Shown here: in pieces, positions 12,024 through 24,300 of the stretch | Layout: every line of letters starts with the position of its first letter | How positions within the stretch are numbered: position 1 is the first letter of the stretch | Assembly: GCA_013399115.1 (NCBI GenBank) | Contig: VXAA01001229.1 | Coordinates: 674,891-738,890 of the forward strand | Length of the DNA: 64,000 bases | Origin: Anseranas semipalmata | Taxonomy: Eukaryota > Chordata > Aves > Anseriformes > Anseranatidae | Reading direction: 5' to 3' | Notes under the pieces: model-generated | Seen by the model: only the letters and a program-made list of their open reading frames with translations | The model's database searches: none | What the model was told of the DNA's origin: nothing | Position numbers and translations under genes: made by a program

Positions 12024-12177
12024 CTTGCAATGGGACCTGAAAGGTAGCATAAATCCATTCACTCTGAACCTCCACGTCATTGGTACACCGTCCTTCGAGC
12101 AGGGTCTGTACCTTCACTTCAGCAGTCCTGCTGAGGTCAAATCCAACTCTGAATTTTAGTTTCCTAGTAAAAATAAC
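12024..12177 (-). CDS. IL13RA2: IL13RA2 coding exon 3: domain 1, second half
   Basis: Encodes residues about 79-129. It starts VIFTRKL and runs through VGFDL, VKVQTLL and CTNDVEVQSEW, matching human TIITKNL, DGFDL, AKIHTLL and CTNGSEVQSSW. The acceptor is TTTCAACCAG|GTT; the nearer TAG is excluded because it would break the frame. The donor is CAAG|GTTAGG. It ends in phase 1, the usual boundary between fibronectin-III domains. Confidence 0.95.
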
Positions 12178-12723
12178 CTGGTTGAAAGATAGACTTTATA
12201 AGCACCTCTTTTGTCACTGAGCTGCAGAATTAACTACCACTCTCTAGCTGCTAGTAGGCTTGCCAGTGTGTTTTAATTTTTAATCCTGCTTCTCCTGCCC
12301 AGTGCTTTTCCAGCACTCCTGTGTAACCCATTCTGCTGCTGCTGGTGCTGCCCATCCTCACTGGCTCTGAGTCCCTCCACCCCAACAACAAAGAAGATCA
12401 GACTGTGGTTCAAGGCATTCCACTAGCCAGGAGTACCTGGGAAGGTCTGACAAGGATACTGACATAAATCCAGATGAAAAGCATTTGTTTGGGAAATGAG
12501 GTAATCAGAAACAGAAGCAAACCGTATCACAAGGAACTTGTTCTTGTAACTGATGGTTCGCACAGGAAAGTGTAACCATGGCCAGCAGGGCTGCTCCAGC
12601 ATCCTGGCACAGCGCAGAAGCCAGGCAATGCAGCGCTCCCAGGGTTAGCCCTTTGTGGGACGACTCTCTGAGCATTCCCTCTGAAGGTTTTCCTTTTTAC
12701 CTCAGGCTTACTCCCCCTTCCCT

Positions 12724-12725
<2 letters not shown>

Positions 12726-12755
<30 letters not shown>

Positions 12756-12760
12756 CACAA
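12726..12760. repeat. (CA)n microsatellite
   Basis: CA dinucleotide repeat with one interruption (CACAAACACA), in the IL13RA2 intron between coding exons 2 and 3. Confidence 0.95.
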
Positions 12761-14347
12761 TAAGTTGGCAACAGCTGCAGCAAGTGAATAAGGAGAAGGA
12801 GTCACGTTAACCCAAACAGGACAGAAGTATCAGCCTGTAAAGCGAATATGCTTGCTGACAAAACTGACAGGAACTTGCAGCAGCAGTACAGCCCACAGTT
12901 GGGCTTTTGTCAGCAGTCACAGAGCTTAAGAGCCCTGGTAAGCCATGTGTTTCTACCAGACATTGCTGATTCTTGCTTTCTCTGATGTTCCCATGGATTG
13001 TTTTTTTTTAAATGAATTTTTCTGTGACCTTATCTGGCATCTAGATTTTGGCAAGGTACCAGAGGTGATATTTTTCTCTCCTTTGAATTTGCTTTGTAGA
13101 CACTGTTATTACTTGTGATTTAGGGAATTCTGACACAGTCTTTTTAACAGCATTTTTTTTTTTTTCATTGTGCTTTTTAAATGTCAGTTAAAATCCTCAT
13201 GGAATAATCTGCACAGCTGCATGCTGCTGCATGGCTGGAAGCATTTGTTGCATCACGAACGATGTCAGATTAAAGAGCAACTTTCCATGCCCTGGCAACT
13301 GCAATCCACAGCTGAAACCTGGGGGAAGGCTCCGTGCTCTTCCCCTCATTCCAGCTCCGTGGGATGGCTGAGCTCAAAGCCTTTGGTTGGTGGCTGAACA
13401 CAGCCTGGCAGCTTTGGCTTTGTTGCCTCAGGTGGATGAAGTAGACAAACAGCTCACACATGACCTGCAGAAACCATTCACAGCAAGAGGCTAGGGTCCA
13501 CAGCACCGCTAACCTGGTGTGCCTGCTTCTTCTCTTTCTTGTCTCTTGACCTGACGAGCTTTCTAGCACTCCTGCTTTACAGTTGTGCAAAATCTTCCCT
13601 TTCTTTCAGGAAACCAATCTGTATTTTGGGTTGTTGAAGAACATCCTCAGCATATTTCTTGGTGCTCCTCAGTACCTTGCATGAATCAAGCAGCCTGCTG
13701 CTGGGTTTCTCCTTGCCCTGCTCAATTTCCCTCTTGTAAAGGCTCACACAAATATTTCAACAATCCTTCCTGTACTGTGTCTGTCTGCTGTTGCCCTGCT
13801 ACACATCAACAAGATAAGACTGACAGTTTTATCATAGAGTTGAGCTACAGTCAAACTTATCTAAAAAACAGAAGTAATGTCAATTAAAAACACTCTTCTG
13901 AATAAAGGGAATGTTAAAGCATTAGGATAATTAATGAAACTTAATCTTGTATTTATTTACCATGCTGCATTCCTAAGGTTATGTTGACATTGCCTGAGTT
14001 CCAGTTCAAATGCTTTTAAAGACTTTCTAAAAATTATAGTACATGTTACAATGAGGAACACTATTAGATATTTCTGGATTATTTTTGACAGCAAGCACCA
14101 CACCCTCTGACACAAATAGCCCCTTTTCTAACTCTCACTGCTGCTGCTGTGAAATTTCGAAACACATTCTTGTCTGGCAAAAGGTTCAAAGCACTGGCCC
14201 CATGGAATGGAGTCTGCCTTTTTCATGGGAAGCTGGAGCTGCTGTTTTACCAGAGTCCTGCTGCTCCTTTAAATGCAAACGTAAACCTATGCAAGAAGTA
14301 GAGGCAGAACAATAGCAATATTAGAGGAGTAAACTGCGTTCTCTTAC

Positions 14348-14499
14348 CTTCCAGTCTCTGTCACCAGTGTTACGGTATTCAAACTTGTATTTTACTGTGC
14401 ATTCATTGAAGGTTTGTACATTGGGTGGAGGTTTCCACTCTATATCAAGAGAACCTAAAAGCCCAGGATCAGTGATCTGAAGGTCTTGTGGGGGAGCAA
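14348..14499 (-). CDS. IL13RA2: IL13RA2 coding exon 2: domain 1, first half
   Basis: Encodes residues about 28-78, the first half of the N-terminal fibronectin-III-like domain. It includes VAPPQDLQITDPG, ECTVKY and EYRNTGDRDWK, close to human PPQDFEIVDPG, ECTVEY and KYRNIGSETWK. The acceptor is TTTTCAATTTAG|TT and the donor AAG|GTAAGAG. Phase runs 1 to 0. Confidence 0.96.
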
Positions 14500-17400
14500 C
14501 TAAATTGAAAACAAAGCAGAGGGTAAAACAGGTTGTTGATGAAAGAAAAAAAAAAGTCATTAAATTTGATGAAATGAAAAATGAAGCTGCTGAGTGTGGA
14601 GGGAAGCAGGGTGTGGTTCAGGTCCAGTTCTGGATGTTTAATAGCCTCCCCTCAACAAACATGCACAACCTCTCCTCCTGACTATGCAAAAACAAATAGT
14701 TTTTGCTGATGCTCAGAGAAAACACTCAAGAACCATTAAAGAGAGGAAGAAAGAGCCACAATATCTTCGACACACCCTTTCAAACTGTTATAAACAAAAT
14801 TACTGTCCTGGGATGACCTTTCTAGTCTGTTAGTTGCTCACTTATAACTCATGATATTTACCAACAGTTGTGAGGACAAGTATCCTTGCAAGCATTGCAT
14901 TCAGCACATATACCAACACAGGATGACAGATCACATCATGGTGTCAGAGAAATATATATTCCTTAACTGTAACACGGACAAATCACTCATCTTGCTTAAA
15001 ACATTCTTTTCAAGCATATTAAAAATTAATGAAAGACACAAGACAAAAACATACAGAAGCAGAAAATCAGAGAGTTAGAATCATTCTTATTTTGGACAGC
15101 TATCAGCTATTAAAAAAAAAAAAGTGCTTTTACAGTCAATATAGCTTTTATTAAAATAACATAAGTTGCTACCATGTGTTAATAAATCAGTATATTTTGG
15201 ATGAAATTCATAGTAAGATATGTTTCTTAAAAGCTCAGCTCTGTATTGAGAATGCTATTCACATGACAAGAGTTGTTTAGATCATTCCATTTTATTAGTT
15301 CAAATAAAGTCAATTTTTGTAACAGGTCATTTTTCAGGTGGTATTATCCATTTGGGTTTCTACATGTTCACTGCATGATGCACTTTTTTCTTGGTGACTT
15401 GGAGTCCCTCTCCTGGCAGTGTCAGTCCAGCATTGCCAGCATGTCTCTGCATCTGGCCTCCAGGGTACTGGCTTCTCTGCCCCCTTTTTGTGTCTTAGGA
15501 CTTACACCATTTTTTCCTTTCTCCTTTTTATTTATTTATTTATTTATTTAAATCCATCATGAACACAGACCCTGAGAATACCTTTAAGTGGAAGATACTG
15601 ATATAAATCAAACTTTAATGTGCTCTTTAGAAAGTTTACAGAGAACATTACTGAAAGATGTATTTCTCCTGAGGAAGCCCTCCCAAGTGAAACACATTGT
15701 AGGCAGCAGTCTTGAGATCCCACATTTCCCAGCATGTAACGCTCCCTGAGAGACTGGTTGTTATGTTAGATGTCAAAGTAGGATATCATGGCAATGTATT
15801 TAGGGAAGTGCTGAGGCAAGGAACAATAGATTATAACAATTTGGAGGAAAAAAAGTGCTTTTATGTATTTTTCTGTGTAAGAAGTAAAACGCTTTGCCTC
15901 CCACCAGCTATGAGTCCTGTGAATGCCGCCTGGGTTCAGAGGGTTCAAGCTGTGGGCTTGTTCCAGCTCCAGGGGCAATGGGGCATGGCCTTGCATGTGC
16001 AGCCCTGTGTACCCAGGGTTGTCACACACAGTCCTGCATCCCCTCAGAAGGCAAGGGGTCAGTGTCACTGTGCTACAACAGGCACAGATTTATCAGCCTG
16101 GGCAGAGAAGGGGGGAGCAGGGGCACAGGCAGCTCTGCCTGTGCAAAGAGTGCCCAGGGCTCTTGGTAAGCATCAGGTGGGAGCGGGGGCAAGGTGAGGG
16201 CATCTTCTGGTTCTTTGCAAACCTGCAAAGTCTCCGGGAAAGGGATAAGCAGCACTGGCGACAAACTGTGGGAACAGAGCTTAAAGAGGTGCAGCTGCTA
16301 AAAAAATGAATGAGTGGCTATCCAGAAAGGCCATTTATGGCCAAGGGAATGAGGGAAACAGAGAGGAAGAGGGATGTTCCTCGCACACCGGCCAGCCCAT
16401 GCTGAGAGCTGCCAGAGCCGCTGTGCGGGAGGACTCCCAGAGCCCCAGAGCAATACGTGTGGGCAGGCAGCTGGCCCAGCTCTGCAGGCAAGGCTGGGAG
16501 CGGGACTGGGAGCCTGGGAACCTCCTCCTGCATGGATGAAGGTTGAGCCTCACCTGTACACAAACAAGCAAAAAGCTACTAGCCTTTGTTTGCGAGTCTG
16601 GTATGAAACTTACAAGAGAGCAGTAGGTTGGTCCAAAGTGGAGTTTCTGTTTCTCTGGAAACTATAACATTCTGAAATTTGTTTCCATCAGCAACATTTT
16701 TTTTTTCAAAATAATAGCAATTGTAAACAGTAATTATTGCAAAATAAATTTTGACCAAAATTAAAGTTCAGAAGAAATGGAAAAACTTTGTTTCAGGATG
16801 TTACTCGCACTCTGGAATTTGATTGCTTTTTAAATGTCAGCACTGCCTCTTGCACAGTTTCTCATTTTTACATTATTACAGGACATACAAGCCTCACTCA
16901 CATCATTCAGGCAGAACACAGGACTAAAAGCACTCTGTTTTGTCATCCAGACTTGAAAAGCTGCTTCTGAGTGTTTCTTGAAACAACTACCTTCTTCTCT
17001 ATGCGGTCTGCACTGCAGTGAGTCACGTCCCAAAGTGCTGGCTAGACAGCTGTAGACCCCGGGCCATCCCTCTCCCGGTGCATGCACTCCTGCTCCAGCA
17101 TCACTGCTTGGATGACCAGCCACCGACTCATTCCTGACGAAGGTGTGCGAGACAGCTGCCTCCTGCCATGCTGCCACCATGCACTGTACAAGTGGTGCAT
17201 GGAGCAGGAGGGGTTTGTAATTTTTCCACCTGTTTTGGAAGCGGGAAAATGGCAGCCTACGAGGTGCCCCCTGATCTTTTATATCTGCATTTCTTGGTTT
17301 GGTCAGCACCAGAGCAGAGGTGCAGGTGACTTTCATGGTTCAAGAAGCCCATTTGAAGGGCAATGGTTGCTTGCTTGGAGTAGCAGCGTCCCATTTGCTG

Positions 17401-18004
17401 GCAGCTTCCCGTGCATGCTGCCTGACAGGACAGGGAGCCGCTCGGTGCCTTCCCCACCATGTTCTCACGTCTGCAGCATGCACCAGCTGTGGTGGGCAGG
17501 GCCAGACCTGCTAAATGTCCCTCTAAAGAGGGAGAGCTTCTGGATGCAAAGTCCCAGCTACCACTGCACGCAGCCGGCAAGCGTAATGCAACAAAGCAGT
17601 GCAAGAGAGTTTCAAGTGCCACTGACATGGCCAACAGCTTGCAGAGCAGTATTTCTTACAAGAATAAATTGTTATTCTCAGCTTATGAATTAGTCTTGTG
17701 TTTCTTACACCATGCACAGTCTGTACGGCTGCGACCACGCTCAGAAGCATTTATGTACCTATGTGGTATTTATAAATGCCAACCCTATATCAAACAATAT
17801 ATTTGCTGTGCACCAAAGGCAGTTTCTGCTCCCTTTGAAGTTTCCACTAAACACACAATATATTTACACAACTGACTGCATGTTTATAAATCTGCCCCTT
17901 GCTGTAACTAAACAGAAGCCATGGCTGAAGGTCTACCTCCATAAGGAGCCCGCATGAATCCAAAGCACGCGTGAGCAGGAGCCCGGCCCGGCCGCTGGGG
18001 TTAC
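14500..18004 (-). other. IL13RA2: IL13RA2 intron between coding exons 1 and 2
   Basis: About 3.5 kb. It contains a (TTTA)n tract at about 15527-15551 and several chance open frames on both strands. The longest, 203 codons on the plus strand at 17082-17693, has no recognisable domain. No extra coding exon of the receptor was seen. Confidence 0.7.
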
Positions 18005-18086
18005 CTGCCGTCTGGTGGGAGGAGGAGGAGGCTGTGCAGCCCCACGCCAGTGCCAGGGAGAAAAGGCAAATCCACTGCAGAGCCAT
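18005..18086 (-). CDS. IL13RA2: IL13RA2 coding exon 1: signal peptide
   Basis: The exon begins at the ATG at 18086 and encodes a classic signal peptide. A hydrophobic core (CLFSLALAW) is followed by GCTA and a serine run, with likely cleavage near residue 19. The human protein likewise has GCTSSS just after its signal core. It ends CGGCAG|GTAACC in phase 1. This ATG was chosen because it opens the signal peptide and follows a plausible 5' UTR acceptor. Confidence 0.93.
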
Positions 18087-18162
18087 CAGAAGGACTTCAA
18101 AGGTTCACAGTGGCAGGTGTGCGGTGTTGGAAAAGCCGTCCTTTGAAGCACAGACAGTGAGG
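18087..18162 (-). other. IL13RA2: IL13RA2 exon 2, 5' UTR part
   Basis: A pyrimidine-rich acceptor (CATTTTTCCAG) precedes 18162 and the main ATG follows at 18086, so this is the likely untranslated part of exon 2. If joined to exon 1 it continues the upstream ORF without a stop until TGA at 18088-18086, whose A is also the A of the main ATG. Confidence 0.5.
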
Positions 18163-18930
18163 CTGGAAAAATGAAGCAGAGATGAAAGGTTTAAACATGC
18201 TAGTGGGGCTCTGGAATTCCCTCTGCAGGGTGCACACAGACAACAATTGTCTTTTTACTCGTTTACCAAGACTGATTAATCATTTCCCAGAGGACCTTTT
18301 TTTTGTAACTTTTGGGGATGGCAACACATGGATGACTTTGGCTTCATTTGAAATAGTTTCTGGCTAGCTAAGCACATTCTCCAAATGAAAGTCAGTCTGC
18401 AATCATCAAGCTGTCTGCAGCACATCTTCTATGGAAAGAGTGAGGCGTCCAAGTGACCATCCCTCCTTCTGGAGGGAGTGCCTCAGACCAGTGACATTTT
18501 CATTAGAAAACCTCAAATCAGAATGCCTGAGCCTTTCCTTATCCAATAAACAGACACAATTTATTCAACTGTCAGGAGAGCTTTAGTGTAGCTTTCCCGT
18601 TTCAGGATTTGGTGAGTCAAAAGAAAAAAAAATCAGTGGAGGGAGGATTTCCTTTCTAATTCACTCTTCAACAAAAAAAGCAATGCTAGGAACGTTTGTG
18701 AGAAGTATTCTTAGTTATGACAATTTTTGAAGGGAACAAATTTATCTTCCTGAGCAGGTCTGCTAGAGGGAAGATGGGGAGTGAGAGGGAGAGAGGAAAA
18801 GTTCCCAGGGGGCTCCTCCTTCCCTCAGAGTTCATGCTGGAGGTGGGCAGGAATTGCTGGCCATGAACGCACCAGCCCAGCCAGCCTCCCTGTGGCAGAA
18901 AATATTACAGGCAGACACACATTACAGGTA

Positions 18931-18973
<43 letters not shown>

Positions 18974-19926
18974 GAGTACATATATAAATGCATATGCATA
19001 TACATACTTATATCTATATGTAAAAATTAAAGACATACATATTATATATGTGTGTGGGTGCAGATTAGCTAGAGGTAGAGATGCACATATGTATAGTGCT
19101 TGAGCTCTGCTTGTGTGAGAATACGGTGGTACCTATGTATGCAATACATCCCAGAGTTCATTTCAGATTACAGCCCTGGTGTTATGCTGCCCCGCATCCT
19201 TGGATATAAAGGTGGGCTTCTGGGTGGTACTGTGGCATGCCTACTCCTCAACCCTCCAGCTGCTGCACAACAATATGAAATTGGGGTCTGCTTGAATGGC
19301 AGAGCTTGGGAAATCTGATGGCTGAGCCAACAAAGACCCCATCCCACTGAACAAAGAGAAGGGGATAAGGTTGCACTGGGGGGGGAAAAGGAAGGGAGCT
19401 TGAATTAACCAGATATCCTAACCACAACACATGGCAGCAATGACAAATACACAATTTCAACAGCTAATTTTCAATTCAAACAGACATTAAACCCTCCCAG
19501 GTGCTCCACATGAGTGTAAACAATACCAGTATTTTTTCTGTTTTACTGTGAAATGAGAAGGGAAAAGTTCCAGTCAGAAGAAGTGACTGGAATTAGTTTG
19601 TAACACATTAAATGGGACATAAAGCTTGTGTCAATAAAACCCCGCAGATGGGATGCATGCATAGGTCTCTGCCTCAGAAAGATCTCATAATTCAGTACAA
19701 AGATTCTTTGATAACAAGAGTGGGCTTATAGAGCAGGGAAAACAGCAGATATAACTCACACCTGATGAATAACAGTACCCAAGAACTGAGCATAAGTCTT
19801 AGTGGAGGAAGATTTTTTCCATTTCCAATTATGGCTAATTTTAACATACTTATATGGTTTCACAAGGCAAGTAAAAATAAGCAAAGGATTACACAGAAAG
19901 ATTTAAAATCAGTGAAGAGCTCTTAC
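18163..19926 (-). other. IL13RA2: IL13RA2 first intron (inferred)
   Basis: About 1.8 kb between the putative non-coding exon 1 and exon 2. It contains a (TA)n microsatellite (18934-18966) followed by a degenerate TA/CA-rich stretch to about 19055. No other feature was recognised. Confidence 0.5.
18934..18966. repeat. (TA)n microsatellite
   Basis: About 16 uninterrupted TA units, then imperfect ATACAT/ATATGT repeats to about 19055. Likely length-polymorphic. Confidence 0.95.
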
Positions 19927-20012
19927 CTGGACCTCTGCTAAGTACAGTGGAGCCCGTCTGCCTCTGGAGTGCTAAGCTCCTCTGCAGCCTCATGGCTGCT
20001 CTGCTCAAAACT
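19927..20012 (-). other. IL13RA2: IL13RA2 exon 1, 5' UTR (inferred)
   Basis: A strong donor (CAG|GTAAGAG) ends this segment at 19927. A TATA-like TTTAAAAA lies about 25-30 nt upstream of the assumed start. The human gene also begins with a non-coding exon. The segment contains an ATG in good context (GCAGCCATGA, A of ATG at 19993) that opens an upstream ORF reading through the splice into exon 2. The start of transcription is a guess from TATA spacing. The exon itself is inferred from splice signals, not from homology. Confidence 0.5.
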
Positions 20013-20050
20013 TTGCTTGCTTAGAAGTTCAGAGGTTTTTAAAGAGGTCT
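20005..20050 (-). promoter_or_regulatory. IL13RA2: Putative IL13RA2 core promoter (TATA-like)
   Basis: On the minus strand the sequence CTCTTTAAAAACCTC carries a TATA-like box at about 20035-20043, at the right distance upstream of the putative first exon. No CpG island is visible, which fits an inducible cytokine-receptor promoter. I did not see a convincing STAT6 site. This is inference from motif and spacing only. Confidence 0.4.
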
Positions 20051-21089
20051 GTCTGTTCTCTTCAGGGATCAGATAACACATTTCGATCTTACAGTACTTG
20101 CCACACTATCAGAGGCTTTATTAAGCTAGTAGTTTAGCCACTGGAGAGGACACTGCCATGATTTATAAGTGTTGGTATTAATTGTCACCATAACTGTGCT
20201 TGGTAGGTCAAAGGTATGTTTCAAATATTTTAGAGGTTCATTAAAATGGAAGGCAAATGGCATAATCAGCACAGGCTGCCTGCCAGAGGCTGCGCGATCC
20301 CCTGCAGTGCTGGGGCACAGCTGTGTCAGCCAGCACCAGAGAGCATGGTCCCCATGCAGCACCTCGGCCCACGCGCCCCAGCTGTGGTCCCAAAGGGGCA
20401 GCCCCTGGCCTGGGTCATCCCAGCACCTCTCCTGCAGCTCTCTGGCTCTGCTCAGCCACAGCACAGCCAGCCACTCCTGTCTCTCAGGGCTCTACAGGAA
20501 ATATATAAAATTATCCATCCCCTCCATCCTTTCCTGCATCTTGGGTGCATCGGTGCAGCTGGTCACCATGAACTTTATATAGCCTTTCATGGCCCCCTTT
20601 ACTTCATGCCTCCTTCCCAGCATCATTCAGTGAGCCCTCCCACATCCCAGCCCCTCCTGCACCCTGCCAGAGCCCTGCCTTAGGTTCAGCCTGGAGCATC
20701 CCTTGCTAGGAGAGGGTGCTTCAGCCACACCTGGTTTGCCCCCAGTTAAAGATCTGGTACCAAATACACATTGCTGTCCTCTATTTAAAAAAAAAAAAGT
20801 CTTGTGATTCCTGTTGCTGTGCTGAATGATCAGCCTGGCTCATGACAAGTAATGAATGGCTGGTTCATCTCCCTGTTGTCTTGTGTGAGGTGAGGGAAGC
20901 TGATTACAGCAACTCCCCTCCAGGTGGGACAATAAATGATGTTTTGGAAAGCAGAGCTGCAGTGCGCGTGCCCTGACAAGCAATTGGCTCTGGCTGAGGC
21001 TGCATGCATTTTCCTGTGGCCAAATTCAGAAATATTGAGAAATGGTGAAGACATACTAAGGAACATGAGCAACAGCATCGGGAACAGAA

Positions 21090-21391
21090 GGAGCACTTCT
21101 CGTACCAGTGATAGAACCCGCGGCAATGGTGTCAAGCTGAGGCAGGGGAGGTTTAGGTTGGACATCAGGAAGAGGTTCTTCACTGAGAGGGTGGTTGCAT
21201 GCTGGAACAGGCTCCCCAGTGAAGTAGTCACTGCACCAAGTCAGTCTGAATTTAAGAGGCGTTTGGACTGTGCACTTAGTCACATGGTCTAAAATCTTGG
21301 GTAGACCTGTGCAGTGCCAGGAGTTGGACTCGATGATCCTTATGGGTCCCTTCCAACTCAGGATATTCTGTGATTCTGTGATTCTGTGATT
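21090..21391 (+). mobile_element. Truncated CR1 LINE, 3' end
   Basis: The 3' part of a chicken-repeat-1 non-LTR retrotransposon. It encodes the end of ORF2 ([16 protein letters not shown], then WNRLPSEVV and [13 protein letters not shown]). The 3' UTR follows with the diagnostic TTGGACTCGATGATCCTTATGG and TCCCTTCCAACTC, then about three ATTCTGTG octamers. It is 5'-truncated, as most CR1 copies are, and has no poly(A) tail. The left edge is approximate. Confidence 0.95.
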
Positions 21392-24300
21392 AGGAAGAAA
21401 ACCACCCGCAAAACACCTGTACAGGACTTACTGTATCATTGTTTGAATTGATGCCCAAAAAAATGTTATCACTCCCCAGTTGGAGTTAATGGGAATGTTT
21501 CAAAGCAGCATAAGTAGGATCAAGCCCTTTTTCCACCTGCCAGTTATCCTCCCCATTCCACTGCAAACACGCACACAGAAATACACACTCAGGCAAACCA
21601 TATCAACCAGCTGTGATAAAGAAAGAAGTGCTCTCATATATCTGGTTATAGCAACTACCTCCCTGAAGAGACACCAATTGCTGTGTGTGCACAGCTTGGA
21701 AAACAGAGATGCAAGAGCAATGATGAGCACCACTAGGAGGGCCGCTGGGTCGCTGTCGGGTACTGGGTAAAAGGGGAATGCTGAAGCAGGGACCAGGAAG
21801 CAAGTGACCCGCTGCTGTCCTGACCTGGGGTGGCACTTGGCTGGAAAACAGCCCAAAAGACTGTGGGGACTTTGCTTGTGGCTGGTGATCACCTAATATG
21901 TGAATGAGCCCTTGCTTTCCTTCTTTGCAAAGCAGCAAGCAGCAGAAATGGGTAGTACAGACCCAGCCGCCTAGAGTGCCCCATAATTTTTTTGCTGGGG
22001 GGAAAGGGGTTATGGATCGGTTCTCCCTTCATTGCAATTGCACAGCTCTGGCTGTTTCCTTCTTGCTTTCTACAAAATAAGGGGAAAATAGTTCCTTGCT
22101 GCTGGTAAATGTATGGCCTTGCTCTCAGAGTTATGCAAGATGAGGATTTAACAGTGATGTATTTTCATTGTGTAAGCTATTTTAGCAGGAAAGGTCACAC
22201 TGGCCAGATCATCTGAAACAGATGAGAAACATTTGCCAGTAGGGTGAATGCCAGTTTCCAAGTGCTAGAACTGGGTCAGTTCCTGAGAAAATTAGGTTGG
22301 AAAAAAGCACAGTTGGGCTTTGCAATAACAGGGCTCCACTGCACAGCCTTGGCTGATGGCTTGGCCTGAGCTCGGCAGCACTGGAGCACACAGGGAGGAG
22401 CAGTGAGCTCAGCTCAGTGCTGAAAAGCATCTGCACATTCACAGCCCCACCTGCTCAAACCAACTCCCTTTGCAAATTGAAGACATTTTTCTTTTCATCT
22501 CCATGTTCTGTACTGGTACCTGATGCTCACACTGTGTTCCTCCCCCGGGCAGTGCTAATGCAATCCCCAGACTGACCCTGGAGGAGATCATCTGAGGGCG
22601 AGGGGAGGATCCGTGCACTTTTCCAGTGATGTGGAGCCAAAGCGCCGCCCACACAGCAAGTGGGAGGTGGCTCAGTACACCTCTGTAACCCCGTGTGCTC
22701 AGACCTTGGCTTACACTGATCTTTTCAGTGTCATGCTCCCCAGCTGGAGCAATGCCCTGGCAAGCTGTGGGAAACATGGGCAGAGCCCTGCACGCACTTG
22801 AACAGCGCCTCAAGCCCTGAGCTCAGGGCAGGGACAAGCAGGTGATTTGCATCTTACTAAGTATCCTGCAGATGGGGTTAGAGTGCAAAAGACTCATGGA
22901 AGAAGATTCTCGGGAGAGATAGTAGAAATAAACTCACTGGCTCGCCAGCCAGCCCTGCACGCAGCTGGGATGGCATTCTGGCAAAGGCCCTGAGCACTGC
23001 GGCTGGGATTAGCTACGCACTGCTGTGACCTGCACCCATCTCTCCTCAGAGCCTTGTGGTGTCTGTGGCAAGACATTCACGTGCTCTGTGATGGGCAAAT
23101 TGGCAGGGAGTTTGTCCTGCTCACCTCCCTGATGTAGCTGCCTTTGCCATTAGGACTGTGATGGCTATATCTGGAAGTGCCGCCAGCACATATGTTTTCT
23201 TCTTGAATGAGATTTTAGGAGGTTTGTCCTCCTAAGGTGGTGGTGAATAACTGGCAGGTGAATAACTGCTGGAGTCACTCTGTGCTCATGAGCTTCTCAC
23301 AGGAGCTTCCCCTGCACAACCAGAGGCACTGCTCCTCCAGTAGCCTGGCCAGGTCCCAGGGCACCGCAGCTGCTCTACAGGGGCAAGATTAATAAAAGAG
23401 GCAAAACCTTGGGAAGGCAAACTTGTAAAGGCACCTCCAGGCTGAAAAGGAAATATCAAAGAGCAGAGAAGCCCCTGGGCTCAGTTCTTGGCCTCTGCCA
23501 GATTCACCGAGCAGGTGCATGAAGAAATGTAAAAGTGTACCTGTAAAAAAACATTTTTGTTTGGGGAAATAAAGGAAGAGAATCATCGTTACTAAAGCTT
23601 CTCATCTCAAACAGCAAAGTGGTTGGTAAAGATATCAGTGCTGGAGCCAAGTTGAAAAATGGGCCAAATCCTTTCTGTTTAAAATATGTTTGATACATTC
23701 ATCCCCGTAGTGCCAAATTGTTTTTGTCAGACAATCTGCTGTCTTCCTATGTTAAAATATTGGGATCTGATAGTTCAGAATAAAAGCTTTCAACTTTTCA
23801 ATTCAGTTTCATGTTAAGAAGTAGCTTCCTATTCTATGAAATAAAAAATAAAAGGCTCCAGCTATGAACAGAACATTTGGATATTGAACAGCATGTTTCA
23901 TTTGATCCAAACTGATGGCTTTTCTATTGCCAGTGGGAAGAAAAATCAATGACTTATAAAAGCCTCTTAATTGCCTCATGTTTCAGGGAGGCAAGTCTCT
24001 TTTATACAACTTGCATTAAACAAGCTCTTTCCAGGGCGCCAGAATAAGAGAATCAGCAATTCAAAACAGACCTGTTGCCTCCAGCATAGCAATATGAATT
24101 GCACAGGGTACGTCAGTGCCAGGAGACGTGCTGGAAAGAGGAGCATGATACAGTGGCGACAGACTGATTGTTGCAAGAAAAATCCCTTCTTTGCGTTAAT
24201 AAATTAAACACTGTGGCTTCCATGGGACTCCAGGAAGTAATAAAGGGAATCCAGACTCTCCAGCAGTGCCCAGTGTCAATATTTATTCTTGTGGTGAGTA

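Larger units (their letters stand above)
5395..20012 (-). other. IL13RA2: IL13RA2 gene, interleukin-13 receptor subunit alpha-2
   Basis: This is a type I cytokine receptor of the cell surface that binds IL-13 with high affinity and is often described as a decoy. Nine coding exons join in frame (introns GT-AG, phases 1,0,1,2,1,0,1,2) to give about 411 residues, against 380 in human. In order they encode a signal peptide (about 1-19), fibronectin-III-like domain 1 (about 28-130), domain 2 (about 130-231), domain 3 (about 232-332) with WSEWT at 323-327, a transmembrane helix (about 341-361), and a provisional 45-residue tail. Landmarks shared with the human protein as I recall it include ECTVKY-like, GFDL, CTND-EVQS, YEGLDHA-QC, YKD-SICVNGS and the W-S-E-W box. 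The ends are inferred: transcription start near 20005-20012 and cleavage near 5395-5405. LRCH2 lies upstream on the same strand, as in mammals. Identity is secure; both gene ends and the last exon are less so. Confidence 0.95.

Noticed and set aside
12024..12167. Alternative start of IL13RA2 coding exon 3 at the nearer TAG acceptor
   Set aside because: In the phase set by the previous exon it meets a stop (GGATTTGA region). The upstream CAG gives the human-like VIFTRKL start.
17082..17693. 203-codon plus-strand open frame
   Set aside because: Lies antisense inside an IL13RA2 intron, with no domain, no codon pattern of note and no promoter or splice evidence. Judged chance.
20936..21292. 118-codon plus-strand open frame as a gene
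   Set aside because: Its C-terminal half is CR1 ORF2, so it is retrotransposon sequence with unrelated flank.
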